From NCBI GenBank assembly GCA_002151545.1, contig CP021237.1, forward strand, positions 1,984,001 to 2,048,000: a DNA stretch of 64,000 nt. Reading direction: 5' to 3'. The position numbers and the translations under genes were made by a program. This DNA is from Sphingobacteriaceae bacterium GW460-11-11-14-LB5. GTDB taxonomy: Bacteria > Bacteroidota > Bacteroidia > Sphingobacteriales > Sphingobacteriaceae. A model generated the notes under the pieces. That model searched no databases. It saw only the letters and a list, made by a program, of their open reading frames with translations, and was not told the DNA's origin. Positions 18,196 through 27,484 of the stretch are shown here, piece by piece (within the stretch, counting starts at the first letter, position 1; each line of letters begins with the position of its first letter).

Positions 18196-18328
18196 AATAC
18201 AACTGCCAGTTGCTAAAAGGCAACAATAAGTAGCGTAATTACAACTATGATGATCGGCTGATTTGCGGAATCTGGCTAATTGGGGGGCTACATTTGCAAT
18301 GTCGAATGATTAAAAAAAGACAGTACAT

Positions 18329-19243
18329 ATGGATGCAAAAATGATCGGTAATAAAATTGCCGGAGCACGAAAAAAAATAAATATGTCTCAGGCCGGACTT
18401 GCCAGACATGTATTTGTAAGCCCGCAGGCCGTTGGAAAATGGGAGCGGGGAGAATCGATGCCAGACATTATCACCTTGAACCAACTCGCCAAGATTCTGG
18501 ATGTAGATCTCAATTATTTTTCAGCAAACCCGGCTGCTGCAAATGCCATTAGTGAAAAGGAACAGGAAAAAATAGCGGTAAAGGGTTTAACAGATTCATC
18601 TCAGCCACAACTGCTGACTAATTTCAGTGGCAACGATCTTGCCAGTACCGATTTTGCAGGTGTTGTGGCGCATCAGCTGAAATTTAACGGGAGTAATTTA
18701 CGCAGCTCAGATTTTAGTGGCGCCGACCTGACTGGAAGTTCGTTTCTGGGTAGCGATGCCCGTGAAGCGAATTTTACAGGTGCAAACCTTACCGATTGCA
18801 GCCTGTCGGCTACTGATCTGACAGCTGCTAATTTTGATCAGGCCATTTTGCTGCGTACAAAGTTTTATGCCTTAGAACTGGCCGGAGCAAAAATCAGCAA
18901 TACCAAACTAAGGGAGGTTAAACTCAGCAAGACCGATTTGAGGAAGACCGTTTTTGAAAACTGCATATTTGAGGGTGTAGACTTTGACTATTCCGATTTG
19001 CGCGGACTTAGTTTGGACGGGCAGACTTTTACAGGCGTGCTGTTTCACAATGCAGCGCTCAACGATACTACATTTAAAGGTGCAACACTTAAAAATGTAT
19101 CTTTCCGCTCTACCTTCGCCCTTACCAATAAATATTACCGGGCCATTAAAACAATCTGCTTTGAAGGGGCAACGATGGATAAATTAACCTATGCTTCACT
19201 CAAAGGTTTGGGTGCTGATTTATTTAAGGTTAACCTGATGTAA
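18329..19243 (+). CDS. XRE-type HTH protein fused to pentapeptide repeats
   Basis: This 304-residue protein combines an XRE HTH at about residues 7-62 (AGLARHVFVSPQAVGKWERG) with a C-terminal region of roughly 190 residues made of pentapeptide-like repeats (A/N-x-L/F-x-x pattern, for example SDFSGADLTGSSF and ANFTGANLTDCSL). Such repeats fold as a right-handed quadrilateral beta-helix that can mimic DNA in some proteins. The fusion suggests a DNA-binding protein with a rigid protein-interaction module. The function is unknown. The start ATG fits the HTH, and no partner gene is adjacent. Confidence 0.85.
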   Translation: MDAKMIGNKIAGARKKINMSQAGLARHVFVSPQAVGKWERGESMPDIITLNQLAKILDVDLNYFSANPAAANAISEKEQEKIAVKGLTDSSQPQLLTNFSGNDLASTDFAGVVAHQLKFNGSNLRSSDFSGADLTGSSFLGSDAREANFTGANLTDCSLSATDLTAANFDQAILLRTKFYALELAGAKISNTKLREVKLSKTDLRKTVFENCIFEGVDFDYSDLRGLSLDGQTFTGVLFHNAALNDTTFKGATLKNVSFRSTFALTNKYYRAIKTICFEGATMDKLTYASLKGLGADLFKVNLM

Positions 19244-19621
19244 TATCAGTACATCTGGCTTCTGTAATGCTTAAAGCTGCAAGTTTATTTGATTTTTTAT
19301 AAGTTTGGTATGAGGGCTGGGAAATTTGAGCATGGTGTTATCAGAATTTTCGCTAGCTTGAGGCTATCTCAATCCATCAGCGTTTATCTTATTAGATCTG
19401 CGGGATAGGTATTCATAAATTTCCCGCAGATTACGCTAATTGCGCAGGTAAATACAGTTTGCATTTTCAAGCAATAATAACCTCATAATGACAATCCATA
19501 ATACAGATCGGTTGAAGCAATCTTATCACACCAGGAAAGATTGCTTCCCCGAAAAGACGGGGCAGGCTATCGTTCCTCCTCGCAATGACGACTGATTTTA
19601 CAAGCTGTCAATCAAAACCAG
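19244..19621. other. Gene-free spacer with inverted repeats
   Basis: No coding sequence is apparent in this 378-base stretch. It contains an inverted repeat ATCTGCGGGA (19396-19405) / TCCCGCAGAT (19422-19431). It also holds a repeat-like segment from about 19508 to 19594, with AAGCAATCTT / AAGATTGCTT arms and a CGCAATGACGAC end. Both resemble dispersed intergenic elements rather than genes. Confidence 0.5.
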
Positions 19622-20071
19622 TTAACCCTCAGGTATTTCCGGTTCCACCAGCTTGATCAGTTTTTCTAACGATTCCTGCCAACCCAGATAACACATTTCG
19701 GCAGGTATAGCTGCTGGTATATTTTCCTGTAAAATTTCCAATTCTGTACCTACAGAAGTCTTTTTTAACCGAATCGTATTCGTAAGTGTTCCAGGCAGCT
19801 TAGGATCGTCAAACTTATCGGTGAATATAAGCAGTTCATTCGGCCGAACCTCGATGTACTCTCCACCGAAAGAATTACTGTTGCCGGTGGTGAAATTCTG
19901 GAACGACATTTTAAAAGTACCGCCCACCTTTACCTCCATCTGGTGTACTGTACCCAGGAAACCGTAAGGCGGCATCCAGGAAGCGAGTGCTACTGGCTCA
20001 ACGAAAGCGCGATATACTTTTTCTGGAGATGCTTTAATTACCCTGTGCAATGAAACTTGGTTGTTAGACAT
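19622..20071 (-). CDS. SRPBCC / AHSA1-like protein
   Basis: The 149-residue product fits the AHSA1 (START-like) fold. It begins LHRVIKASPEKVYRAFVEPVALASWMPP, continues with a VGGTFKMSFQNF strand, and ends with the long C-terminal helix beginning GWQESLEKLIKLVEP. Members bind hydrophobic ligands in a deep cavity, and their cellular roles are often unknown. The gene stands alone. Confidence 0.88.
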   Translation of the reverse strand: MSNNQVSLHRVIKASPEKVYRAFVEPVALASWMPPYGFLGTVHQMEVKVGGTFKMSFQNFTTGNSNSFGGEYIEVRPNELLIFTDKFDDPKLPGTLTNTIRLKKTSVGTELEILQENIPAAIPAEMCYLGWQESLEKLIKLVEPEIPEG

Positions 20072-20632
20072 AAAATAGATTTTTTCTGATCCTACTCATC
20101 TGGCTTTTCGGTTCGCCCGTTTTTTTGTGGTTGCTGCTCCACCTTCTTAACAAAGATGGAAGTAAAAAGTTAAAACGGATAGGGGCTAATGCGACTTTAT
20201 TAGGGGTTAGTTGCGATACTGATATTGGGTAGGATTAACGTATGAATGCATCATTTATGATAAACTACCTTCGGCGATAAAACTTGCGCTGGAATGCGAA
20301 AGTTAATTTTTCTCCGCTCTCTGCCGCGGGGCATCAAACTTTTGATGCATCAAAAGTATGCAAAAATGCTTTGTCAATCCGGCAAGGGGCCTTTTACACA
20401 ATCCCTAACACATCAAAAAAACAGCGGCACTTTGTTTTGTGCAGCAAGTGCTAAGTAAAAGGTTTTGCAGAACGTGCACAAAACCACTGCGTTTTAGGTT
20501 TGGAATGGGGTAAGGGGAGCTGTATTACATCTGTTTTTTTGATTTTCCTGGCCCTTGGGATTGACGATGTTCTTCTACAAAACCTGTGGTTTATTAAAGC
20601 AAGCTAGCAAAACGCCTAAAAGATGCATCTTC
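20072..20632. other. Gene-free spacer with a palindrome
   Basis: This 561-base stretch has no convincing coding region on either strand. The clearest structure is a perfect 20-base palindrome ACTTTTGATGCATCAAAAGT at 20338-20357, followed by AT-rich sequence with short G-rich runs. Nothing recognisable as a tRNA, riboswitch or promoter could be assigned. Confidence 0.45.
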
Positions 20633-21205
20633 CTATTGTTTACCCGCGTCCTCAAATTTGATGACCTTTGTTAATGACTTATCAAAATAAAATACAGCCT
20701 GTCGATCGACCTGAAAACCGAAATTATTGTTAGCCTTAAAATGATGTTCCATTTTCCATCCATTGAAGAAAGGCTTATGATGGGCTCTTATAAATTTGAG
20801 CTTTTTCGAATAGAAGTCGGCGTTATCGTTGTACATTCTTTGGGTATCGGATGCTGAGAGCATCTGTTTCCACAATTTTTCTTTTTTAATTTTATCGGTA
20901 GTAGCATCTGTGCGGTAGCCAATATCCGCCACCCTTCCAAAAGCAGTAGTTCCTTGGTCTAAATAATAAGAAACACTGTCCTGGAATACTTTGTATTGCT
21001 CATCATCGTGGTAGCTGGAATAGGAACTGTCGAGTTTTCCGAATATGCCAGCCTCATAACGATAAGTGTGGTTAGTTGGCGCATCAAACATGGCCGTAAT
21101 CAAAGCTTCTGCTTTATCTTTCGGCGTCTTGGGTGCAGTATGGCAAGCCGCTAAAAAGAGCAGCGCGATGACTAACACAAGTAGGGTATGTCTTAATTTA
21201 AACAA
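20633..21205 (-). CDS. Hypothetical lipoprotein of 190 residues
   Basis: The N-terminus has a hydrophobic signal segment (LLVLVIALLFLAAC) ending in a lipobox Cys at about residue 21, so the protein is probably membrane anchored. The rest is polar with aromatic residues, and no domain is recognised. It is transcribed alone on the minus strand, and the upstream gap of 240 bases could hold its promoter. Confidence 0.65.
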   Translation of the reverse strand: MFKLRHTLLVLVIALLFLAACHTAPKTPKDKAEALITAMFDAPTNHTYRYEAGIFGKLDSSYSSYHDDEQYKVFQDSVSYYLDQGTTAFGRVADIGYRTDATTDKIKKEKLWKQMLSASDTQRMYNDNADFYSKKLKFIRAHHKPFFNGWKMEHHFKANNNFGFQVDRQAVFYFDKSLTKVIKFEDAGKQ

Positions 21206-21445
21206 AACGTTTTCAATAGGTGGTGTAATTCAAACATACAAAAAAAACTTTCAGGAAGTTTAGCTTTCTGAGTCGTCTTAGCAGCAAGTTATAATGTCAG
21301 CTGCCTATTGCCAAAATATTTTTCAGGCTTCATATTCAAGAAAAGCTGTAAAATCCTCACCCAAATTTCACAATTAACGGCACAATTCACCAGAATGGCG
21401 TGATTGCCCTTTGTGTTATAGTTATATTGAAGATAAAAAAGCCTT

Positions 21446-22282
21446 ATGAAAAAATCCATGTTAATCTTATGCACGATAGTACTGATGCTATCGGCATGTA
21501 TAAAATTCCCCGGCGAACCTGTAGTGACGATCAGGAATTATAAAATTGATTTTAAGATTGGGGGGCTCAACCATACTGTAGGTGAAGCAAATGTTGGCTT
21601 CCCAACCGAGCCCATTCAAAATTTCATCCAACAGTTAAGCATTGTAGCTTACAACACACAAACCGGTGCCGAAGTAGCGCGGCAAACCCAGCTGCCCGGC
21701 GCACCGAACTTTGGGCAAATCAGTTTCGAACTTCCCACTGGTACTTATAATTTTGTAGCTATTGGCTCGCAAACCGAGTTTGGTATTAGCCAATTTTACG
21801 AAGCCGATAAAAACTCGCCGGTTTATGCTGCCTATGCACAGGCAAATTTTCAGTATTGGCAACCGTCTTTCTCTTCTTTAGATAAACGTTATAAAACATC
21901 AGATACCTTTTTTGCCAAACAAACAGGGGTATCCATTACAAAAAATCAAACTTTAGAGGTAATGATGGAACGCATTGTAGGATTGTTAAATGTGATTGTA
22001 ACAGATAGATCAGATTACAGTATTGAAATTACCAGCGAGTTCAGCGGCTTCAGGTTTGATACCGCAGTACCTTTTAGTACAATAGAAAATGATTTTTCAT
22101 CTGCAGTGAAACATAGTAAAGATGGCCCAATCAGCTTTTATATCCTCAAAAACCAAACGCCTGTGAATTTACACCTGGGTGTAGGTGCAGAACCAACTTT
22201 TCAGATTCTTGTCGCTAAAAACAAGCGCACAACCGTTAGGGTACAATGGGAAACCAAAACTTATAGTACTACCGTAGAATAA
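21446..22282 (+). CDS. Hypothetical beta-rich lipoprotein
   Basis: This 278-residue protein has a signal segment (MLILCTIVLMLSAC) with a lipobox Cys at about residue 18. The mature part is rich in beta-strand-like segments with an Ig/fimbrillin-like appearance. The layout recalls FimB/Mfa2-type surface lipoproteins of Bacteroidota, but I see no decisive motif. No fimbrial neighbours are present, so the function is open. Confidence 0.6.
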   Translation: MKKSMLILCTIVLMLSACIKFPGEPVVTIRNYKIDFKIGGLNHTVGEANVGFPTEPIQNFIQQLSIVAYNTQTGAEVARQTQLPGAPNFGQISFELPTGTYNFVAIGSQTEFGISQFYEADKNSPVYAAYAQANFQYWQPSFSSLDKRYKTSDTFFAKQTGVSITKNQTLEVMMERIVGLLNVIVTDRSDYSIEITSEFSGFRFDTAVPFSTIENDFSSAVKHSKDGPISFYILKNQTPVNLHLGVGAEPTFQILVAKNKRTTVRVQWETKTYSTTVE

Positions 22283-22632
22283 TTACACTATATAGTCTTG
22301 GCTTTTCGCTGGAACCATATTACCTAAAATTTGTTTATCCCTTAACACTTACTAGCGCAAGTCTTAGTGTGCCTGACGTGGGCTGGGTTGACTTGTGCTT
22401 TCACAACACCTTAACTAATTGAGATTTTTAGCGCGATTAATGTAATGGTATATCTAAAGCACGTTTAGGCGATGGCTTATGCCCAGGATGCTAAGATTTG
22501 CACTAAGCAGTAGTTCTGCGGAATTGCACGAAGAAGTCTTTATCCTTCAAGATTTTTCAGTAAGTTTATCTTAAACGCAGCTTCGCAAAGCTCGGGAACG
22601 TTGTACGTAATAATCGAATTTTTTATAGTAGT
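22283..22632. other. Gene-free spacer
   Basis: No coding region is apparent. The segment from about 22350 to 22400 contains GCGCAAGTC and GACTTGTGC, a 9-bp imperfect inverted repeat across roughly 30 bases. Nothing else was identified. Confidence 0.4.
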
Positions 22633-22947
22633 ATGAAGATGTATATTTTAGTTAAAAGAGAGATTCCTGATAAAATGGTACCGGTAATAACCGCACATGC
22701 TTCCCTCGCTTGTTTTAGAAAGTTTGAAAATACAAATAACATGCAGGCATGGATTAATGGAATATTTAAAAAAGTGGTGTGTGTCGTTTCAGAAACGGAG
22801 TTTACGAATGCTAAAAAAGAAACAGACCATATCGTGCTTACAGAATCAACATTAGATAATCAGGAAGTCTGCATAGCGTTTTCGCCCAGAGCAGAATATT
22901 CCAAAATGTTTAAATTTTTCCGAATGTGGACACCACAAAACAGCTAA
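22633..22947 (+). CDS. PTH2-family (peptidyl-tRNA hydrolase 2-like) protein
   Basis: This 104-residue protein matches the length and order of the PTH2 fold. It begins YILVKREIPDKMVPVITAHA, has VVCVVSETEFTNAKKE in the middle, and ends with HIVLTESTL and VCIAFSPR. True PTH2 enzymes cleave peptidyl-tRNA and carry a GK...AQ..HA helix. Here only the HA part is obvious and the Lys/Gln positions differ, so activity is uncertain. The start could also be ATG 22639. No operon partner is seen. Confidence 0.7.
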   Translation: MKMYILVKREIPDKMVPVITAHASLACFRKFENTNNMQAWINGIFKKVVCVVSETEFTNAKKETDHIVLTESTLDNQEVCIAFSPRAEYSKMFKFFRMWTPQNS

Positions 22948-23015
22948 AAAGTAAGCATGATCAAGAACCAGATTGATGAATGAATGCTATAAAGAAGTAT
23001 TTGTTATTAGCCCGA

Positions 23016-23666
23016 TTATAAATTTCGCTTGTTACTTTCGATGGTAATGAATTCCGGTAAATAATTAGGCGTACAGCCTTTTGATACCATTTCACCTTTA
23101 TAAAGACCTGTTTTCTCTCCGAGCGTAATACACCGGTTTCGGTATTGTTTATCATAAATTCCAATCCACCCGGCTGTGAAATTCATTGCCCATTGAACTT
23201 CTGGTTCTTCTTTGGCCAGGTTAGCTTCTATTTTACCTAATAATGCTGGTGTATTCGCAGGCGGTATTTGTCCTACCCACCTCAAACGGCCCTGATAATA
23301 CCAGAATACACGTCTCTGAAGCGCAGAATGACTTTTTTCCCATGATTCGATCAGGGCAATTGTTTTCTTGTCTTTAACAAGCTGGTTAGCCATAAACCAG
23401 TCCATTAGCTGGTTTCGCTCATCGAATGCATGCGTTTGCATATCCTGATCAAGCATATTAATAAGATCTTGTGAAACCTGCTTATTGTCCATAATCAGGA
23501 TGGCCAGTAATCTGGGAAGCAAACTCCCGGTAGACCATAACTCCATAGCCAGCTCATGATCCTTTTTGATATCTTTAGCGATTTTTCTTAAGTCTCCGAG
23601 CTTTGTTTTGGTATTAATCTGATCCAAAACATTCTTTGCTTTTGAAGCGTATTCCATAACCATCAC
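23016..23666 (-). CDS. DNA alkylation repair (AlkD-like) HEAT-repeat protein
   Basis: This 216-residue all-helical protein resembles the AlkC/AlkD-like family. Recognisable stretches are GDLRKIAKDIKKDHELAMELW, IDDL-like helices, and the WEKSHSALQRRVFWYYQGRLRW segment. AlkD removes bulky alkylated bases using HEAT-like repeats. Family assignment is by overall pattern; the substrate is not established. It lies just upstream of the region holding tRNA-Ser on the same strand, but is unlikely to be linked to it. Confidence 0.78.
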   Translation of the reverse strand: MMVMEYASKAKNVLDQINTKTKLGDLRKIAKDIKKDHELAMELWSTGSLLPRLLAILIMDNKQVSQDLINMLDQDMQTHAFDERNQLMDWFMANQLVKDKKTIALIESWEKSHSALQRRVFWYYQGRLRWVGQIPPANTPALLGKIEANLAKEEPEVQWAMNFTAGWIGIYDKQYRNRCITLGEKTGLYKGEMVSKGCTPNYLPEFITIESNKRNL

Positions 23667-23796
23667 TTTTTATGGTTCAAAATAACTAAAAATCTGAACT
23701 TAATAAAGTGATTTCGGCTACAAACGTAAGTCTTGGTGTAAGGGATGTTTCAAAAACTCAATTAATGAAATTCGTTACATGGGGAGTTTCTGGAAA

Positions 23797-23831
23797 CGAA
23801 AAAAGCCTGAAATCTTATGATTTCAGGCTTT
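23797..23831 (-). terminator. Terminator downstream of tRNA-Ser
   Basis: AAAGCCTGAAATC (23802-23814) and GATTTCAGGCTTT (23819-23831) form a perfect 13-bp stem with a 4-base loop. Read on the minus strand it ends in a T run (TTTTTT), as expected for termination after tRNA-Ser. Confidence 0.85.
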
Positions 23832-23841
23832 AAATTTTCGG

Positions 23842-23926
23842 CGGAAAGCGAGGGATTCGAACCCCCGGACCTGTTACAGTCAACAGTTTTCAAGACTGCC
23901 GCATTCGACCACTCTGCCAGCTTTCC
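23842..23926 (-). tRNA. tRNA-Ser (anticodon UGA)
   Basis: On the minus strand the 85-base gene begins GGAAAGC and its acceptor partner GCTTTCC closes at the 3' side. The anticodon loop is CTTGAAA, giving UGA (Ser). The long variable arm and the TTCGAATCC T-arm fit a class II tRNA. The CCA end is not encoded. Confidence 0.95.
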
Positions 23927-24021
23927 GGAGGCAAAAGTACGAACTCCGGTTAAATCTGCAAACTATGAATGCTTTTTTTTTATATAAACTTGATAATTAC
24001 TTAACACAGAGGGAGAAAAAA

Positions 24022-25011
24022 TTATTTCTTCTGTATATTTTCCTCAATTGGCTCCGATTTTTTGAACAAATTGAAGGTAGGACGGATAATTTTTACACTT
24101 CTTTTGCTGACATCAACGCTGGCATTTAGCTCAAAACCGATCAATAAAATTAAAGAATTGAGGTAAAGCCAGATCATCACCACGATTAATGTTCCGATAG
24201 AACCATACACCTTGTTGTAAGAACCAAAGTGATTAATATAAAAAGAAAAGCCCCAGATGGTGATGAATGCAAGTATAGTGGCCAGCCAGGAGCCAGCACT
24301 GAACAAGCGCCATTTTTTAGTATGTGAAGGGCCATAACGGTATAAAATTGAAATGGTAATAAAGTATAAGATGGCTAGTAATGCCCAGCGCGTAAACTTT
24401 ACCGCGAAAACCAGAAAACTGTCTTTAATGTGCAGTTCGTTGGTAATCTTATTCAGTAAAACTTCACCCAAGGCCATCGCACTGATGCAGATGATGATCG
24501 AAAAGCAGATAATGATTGTTAAAACGAGTGCAATTAAACGTTGTTTTATCCATCCTCTGGTTTCGATAATCAGTGATGATTTATTAAAAGCCTTCATTAA
24601 ATTTTTAACGCCATTGGTGGCAAAAAATATGGCCGATAAAAAACCGAAAGATAATAAGCCTCTGTTCTGGTTTTTAATAATGTCCTTTAATGTGGTTTCG
24701 AAGGCATCAAAAGCATTATGTGGCAATACAAGTTGTATCAAATTTAAGAGTTGATCCTGGAAACCTTTGATTGGAATAAAGGGAATTAAGGTAAACAGGA
24801 AGATGATGCCAGGAAAGATGGCCAGCATGAAACTGTAAGCCAAAGACGATGACTTGTTTACCAAAGCATCTTTTCCGATTTCACGAAAGAAGAAAGTAGC
24901 TACAGTGTATAATGGGAGGGGGCTAAAACCAGGCAAAACACATCCCTTCGTCCATTCGATAAACCTAGAATAGAGTTTAAGATGTAATAATTGCCGGTGT
25001 AACCATTCCAT
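24022..25011 (-). CDS. YihY/BrkB-family inner-membrane protein
   Basis: The 329-residue product has about six membrane segments and YihY-family motifs: VNKSSSLAYSFMLAIFPG, ATNGVKNLMKAFN and YINHFGSYNKVYGSIGTLIVVMIWLY. YihY proteins are widespread, and their biochemical role is unclear despite an old link to RNase BN. It is the last gene of a four-gene run after the thioesterase (8-base gap). Confidence 0.92.
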   Translation of the reverse strand: MEWLHRQLLHLKLYSRFIEWTKGCVLPGFSPLPLYTVATFFFREIGKDALVNKSSSLAYSFMLAIFPGIIFLFTLIPFIPIKGFQDQLLNLIQLVLPHNAFDAFETTLKDIIKNQNRGLLSFGFLSAIFFATNGVKNLMKAFNKSSLIIETRGWIKQRLIALVLTIIICFSIIICISAMALGEVLLNKITNELHIKDSFLVFAVKFTRWALLAILYFITISILYRYGPSHTKKWRLFSAGSWLATILAFITIWGFSFYINHFGSYNKVYGSIGTLIVVMIWLYLNSLILLIGFELNASVDVSKRSVKIIRPTFNLFKKSEPIEENIQKK

Positions 25012-25019
25012 TGTATTTG

Positions 25020-25427
25020 TTAATTAAAAAACACCGATAATTTTTTCATAAAATTTTCGGGTGGGCTTGTTGGTTTATTTTTCTTCATATCGACAAAAAC
25101 CAGGGTAGTTTCCCCAATATTGATCAGTTCTTCTTTTTCGTTATACAGTTCGTATTCGAAAAAGATCCTGATACCGGGTAAGGTTTTGATGATTGTTTTT
25201 ACTGTAATTTCCTGATCGTAAAGGGCAGGTTTAATATATTTACATTTTAATTCCAGAACCGGCATCATAATACCATCGGCTTCCATCGAGCTATAACTCA
25301 TACCCAAACTGCGCAACATTTCTACCCGGCCTACTTCGTAATACTGTGCGTAATTGCCGTAATACATATAACCCATCTGATCGGTTTCGCCATACCGAAC
25401 CCTGATTTTTGTACTGTGGCTATACAT
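25020..25427 (-). CDS. Acyl-CoA thioesterase, YbgC/4HBT-like
   Basis: This 135-residue hotdog-fold protein has YGETDQMGYMYYGNYAQYYEVGRVEMLR, where the Asp is the catalytic residue of the 4HBT group. It hydrolyses acyl-CoA thioesters in the cytosol; the acyl chain is unknown. Its ATG overlaps the mltG stop in a TAATG arrangement, so translation is probably coupled. YbgC-like proteins often accompany envelope genes. Confidence 0.9.
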   Translation of the reverse strand: MYSHSTKIRVRYGETDQMGYMYYGNYAQYYEVGRVEMLRSLGMSYSSMEADGIMMPVLELKCKYIKPALYDQEITVKTIIKTLPGIRIFFEYELYNEKEELINIGETTLVFVDMKKNKPTSPPENFMKKLSVFFN

Positions 25428-26482
25428 TATTTAAATATATTTCTTTTGTTTAAAGCTTCACGGTATTTCTTCGCATTGATTTCGTGCTGCGCTTTGTTTT
25501 CTGCAAAATTATGGTAGCCAGAAAAATCTTCTTTGGCACACATGTAAATATAATTGTTGTTGTCGCGGTTTAGTACAGCATCAATGGCATTAATACTCGG
25601 CATCATAATCGGTCCCGGAGGCAAACCTGCATATTTATAAGTATTGTAAAGCGATTGTACCTGTAATAATTTTCCAGTTACCCTTTTCACGGTGAAATCG
25701 TTATTGGCGAAAATTACTGTTGGATCAGCTTGTAACAGTATCCCTTTATTCAAACGGTTTAAATACAAACCTGCTATAATGGGCATCTCTTTGTCGTAAA
25801 GTGCCTCTGCATCCACAATAGAAGCTAAGGTGTATACTTGTACCGGACTCAGATTTAAACTTGCTGCTTTTTGTTTGCGATCGGCTGTCCAGAATTTATC
25901 ATATTCCTTGTGCATGCGCTCGAAGAAATCAACCGGCGAAATATTCCAGTACATCTCGTAAGTATTCGGGATAAACATGGCATAAACATTATCCTGGTTA
26001 AAACCATATTTGCTAATCAGGGCAGTAGAATCTAAAACATTGATAAAGCTTAACGAATCGGCTTCCAGGTTGCTGGCCAGGTATGCTGCAAAATTTTCCT
26101 TCTTACGGATGTTATGGAATTTTAATTTAACAGGATCCTGATTTCCGGCTTTAATTAAGTTAATTAAACTGCGGTTGGTCATTCCTTTAGTTAAACGGTA
26201 ACGTCCGGGTTTAACACTCGCAGGTAAATTCATTTTTCCGGCAGCTGCAGTAAAAGTAGAGATGCTTTTTACCAGATCTTTCTTTTTAATCTCTGCAACC
26301 AGATCATCGTAACTGCTTCCGGTTTTGATATATAAATATTTTTGATTTTCGGTAACGTTAGGGGCAAAGTATAGCCTGTAAATATTTAATGCAAAGTAAC
26401 CAGCAATTAAAATAACAGCAAGTGCAATTACAATTGCCACTTTTTTGCCAGTACTCATGTTCTTTTTTTCTACTTCAGTCAT
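25427..26482 (-). CDS. mltG: Endolytic murein transglycosylase MltG
   Basis: The 351-residue product has one N-terminal membrane segment (about 15-35) and a periplasmic LysM-like then YceG domain. Key motifs are SIVDAEALYDKEMPIIAGLYLNRL (catalytic Glu expected here), LQADPTVIFA and YAGLPPGPIMMPSINAIDA. MltG cuts nascent glycan strands and sets their length. It follows the PASTA gene by 18 bases and overlaps the thioesterase gene by one base. Confidence 0.93.
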   Translation of the reverse strand: MTEVEKKNMSTGKKVAIVIALAVILIAGYFALNIYRLYFAPNVTENQKYLYIKTGSSYDDLVAEIKKKDLVKSISTFTAAAGKMNLPASVKPGRYRLTKGMTNRSLINLIKAGNQDPVKLKFHNIRKKENFAAYLASNLEADSLSFINVLDSTALISKYGFNQDNVYAMFIPNTYEMYWNISPVDFFERMHKEYDKFWTADRKQKAASLNLSPVQVYTLASIVDAEALYDKEMPIIAGLYLNRLNKGILLQADPTVIFANNDFTVKRVTGKLLQVQSLYNTYKYAGLPPGPIMMPSINAIDAVLNRDNNNYIYMCAKEDFSGYHNFAENKAQHEINAKKYREALNKRNIFK

Positions 26483-26500
26483 TTGTAATGTAATACGTGT

Positions 26501-27271
26501 TTATTGTTGTTTGTTAGATAGTGTAATGTTAATCTTGGTTCCTATAGCCACCTTGGTTAACGAATCAACCAGCATAGGATCTTGTTTAATAATAATAGCG
26601 GCAGCACTATCGGTAATAGGTCCATCGTAAATAATGGTACCTAAACTCAGGTTCGAACCCCTTAAGCTAAATTTAGCTTCATCCATGGTTAATCCCATAA
26701 GCTGTGGAATATCTACTTCTTCGTTTCCGCGCCCATCACCTAATACCAGGTTAATCCTCGAACCAACAGGTACAATTTGTCCGGCCGCTATCGGCTGACC
26801 GCCAAAAGAAGCTTCCAGAACCACATCGCGACTTACATCCGGTTTATAGGTCGTATCTCCAAGTTTTAATCTCGAACTCTCTATAATGGCTTGTGCTTCA
26901 CGTAAGGTTTTAAACGCAATATCCGGGAATTTTGTATTCGGTGTTTTTCCGGCATTAATGGTTAAGTAAATGGTACGGTTATCTTTTACAAAGGTATTGG
27001 GGTCAGGATCCTGGTCAATCACAATCCCGGCAGGCTGATCCATAATAAAAACAGAATCTACTTCATATTTTAATCCGGCGTCTTCGAGTTTCTTAACGGC
27101 TTGCTCAAAAGATAAGCCCTTTACCATCGGTACATTCAAACCTTGTCCGTGTTTGGTATAATATCTTAAACTAAAAAAAGCAATCAGCAGCAACACAACA
27201 ACGGTTACAATTGCAGCTAAAATGTTGTTCCTAAACGACTTGGTTTTTAAATAATCTATAAATTTAGACAT
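26501..27271 (-). CDS. PASTA-domain membrane protein without a kinase domain
   Basis: The 256-residue product has a cytoplasmic start, one membrane segment (about 17-37) and three consecutive PASTA modules (about 40-110, 112-183, 185-256). Recognisable stretches include GLSFEQAVKKLEDAGLKYEV and LMGLTMDEAKFSLRGSNLSL. PASTA modules bind peptidoglycan or beta-lactams. The protein lacks the Ser/Thr kinase seen in many PASTA proteins. It is first in the run PASTA-mltG-thioesterase-yihY and is divergent from ddl. Confidence 0.92.
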   Translation of the reverse strand: MSKFIDYLKTKSFRNNILAAIVTVVVLLLIAFFSLRYYTKHGQGLNVPMVKGLSFEQAVKKLEDAGLKYEVDSVFIMDQPAGIVIDQDPDPNTFVKDNRTIYLTINAGKTPNTKFPDIAFKTLREAQAIIESSRLKLGDTTYKPDVSRDVVLEASFGGQPIAAGQIVPVGSRINLVLGDGRGNEEVDIPQLMGLTMDEAKFSLRGSNLSLGTIIYDGPITDSAAAIIIKQDPMLVDSLTKVAIGTKINITLSNKQQ

Positions 27272-27484
27272 GAATCTTAAATTTGGGTTATGCGTACAAG
27301 CTCAAATGTAACTATTTTAATGATTGATTGAATTATAGAATCGATTTCCCCATTCCATCATTCGCTAATTTCTTCATTCCAGCATTGAATAAATTCTCTC
27401 AATCAATATCACTAAAGCACAAAGATATTTATATTTTTGAGGATATATTTATATTCAATTTCTATTTATAAAAGGATTTTTAAC

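Noticed and set aside
27437..27484. Upstream TTG start for ddl
   Set aside because: The family begins at the MKKTIALLTGG segment, so the extra 16 residues are not supported.
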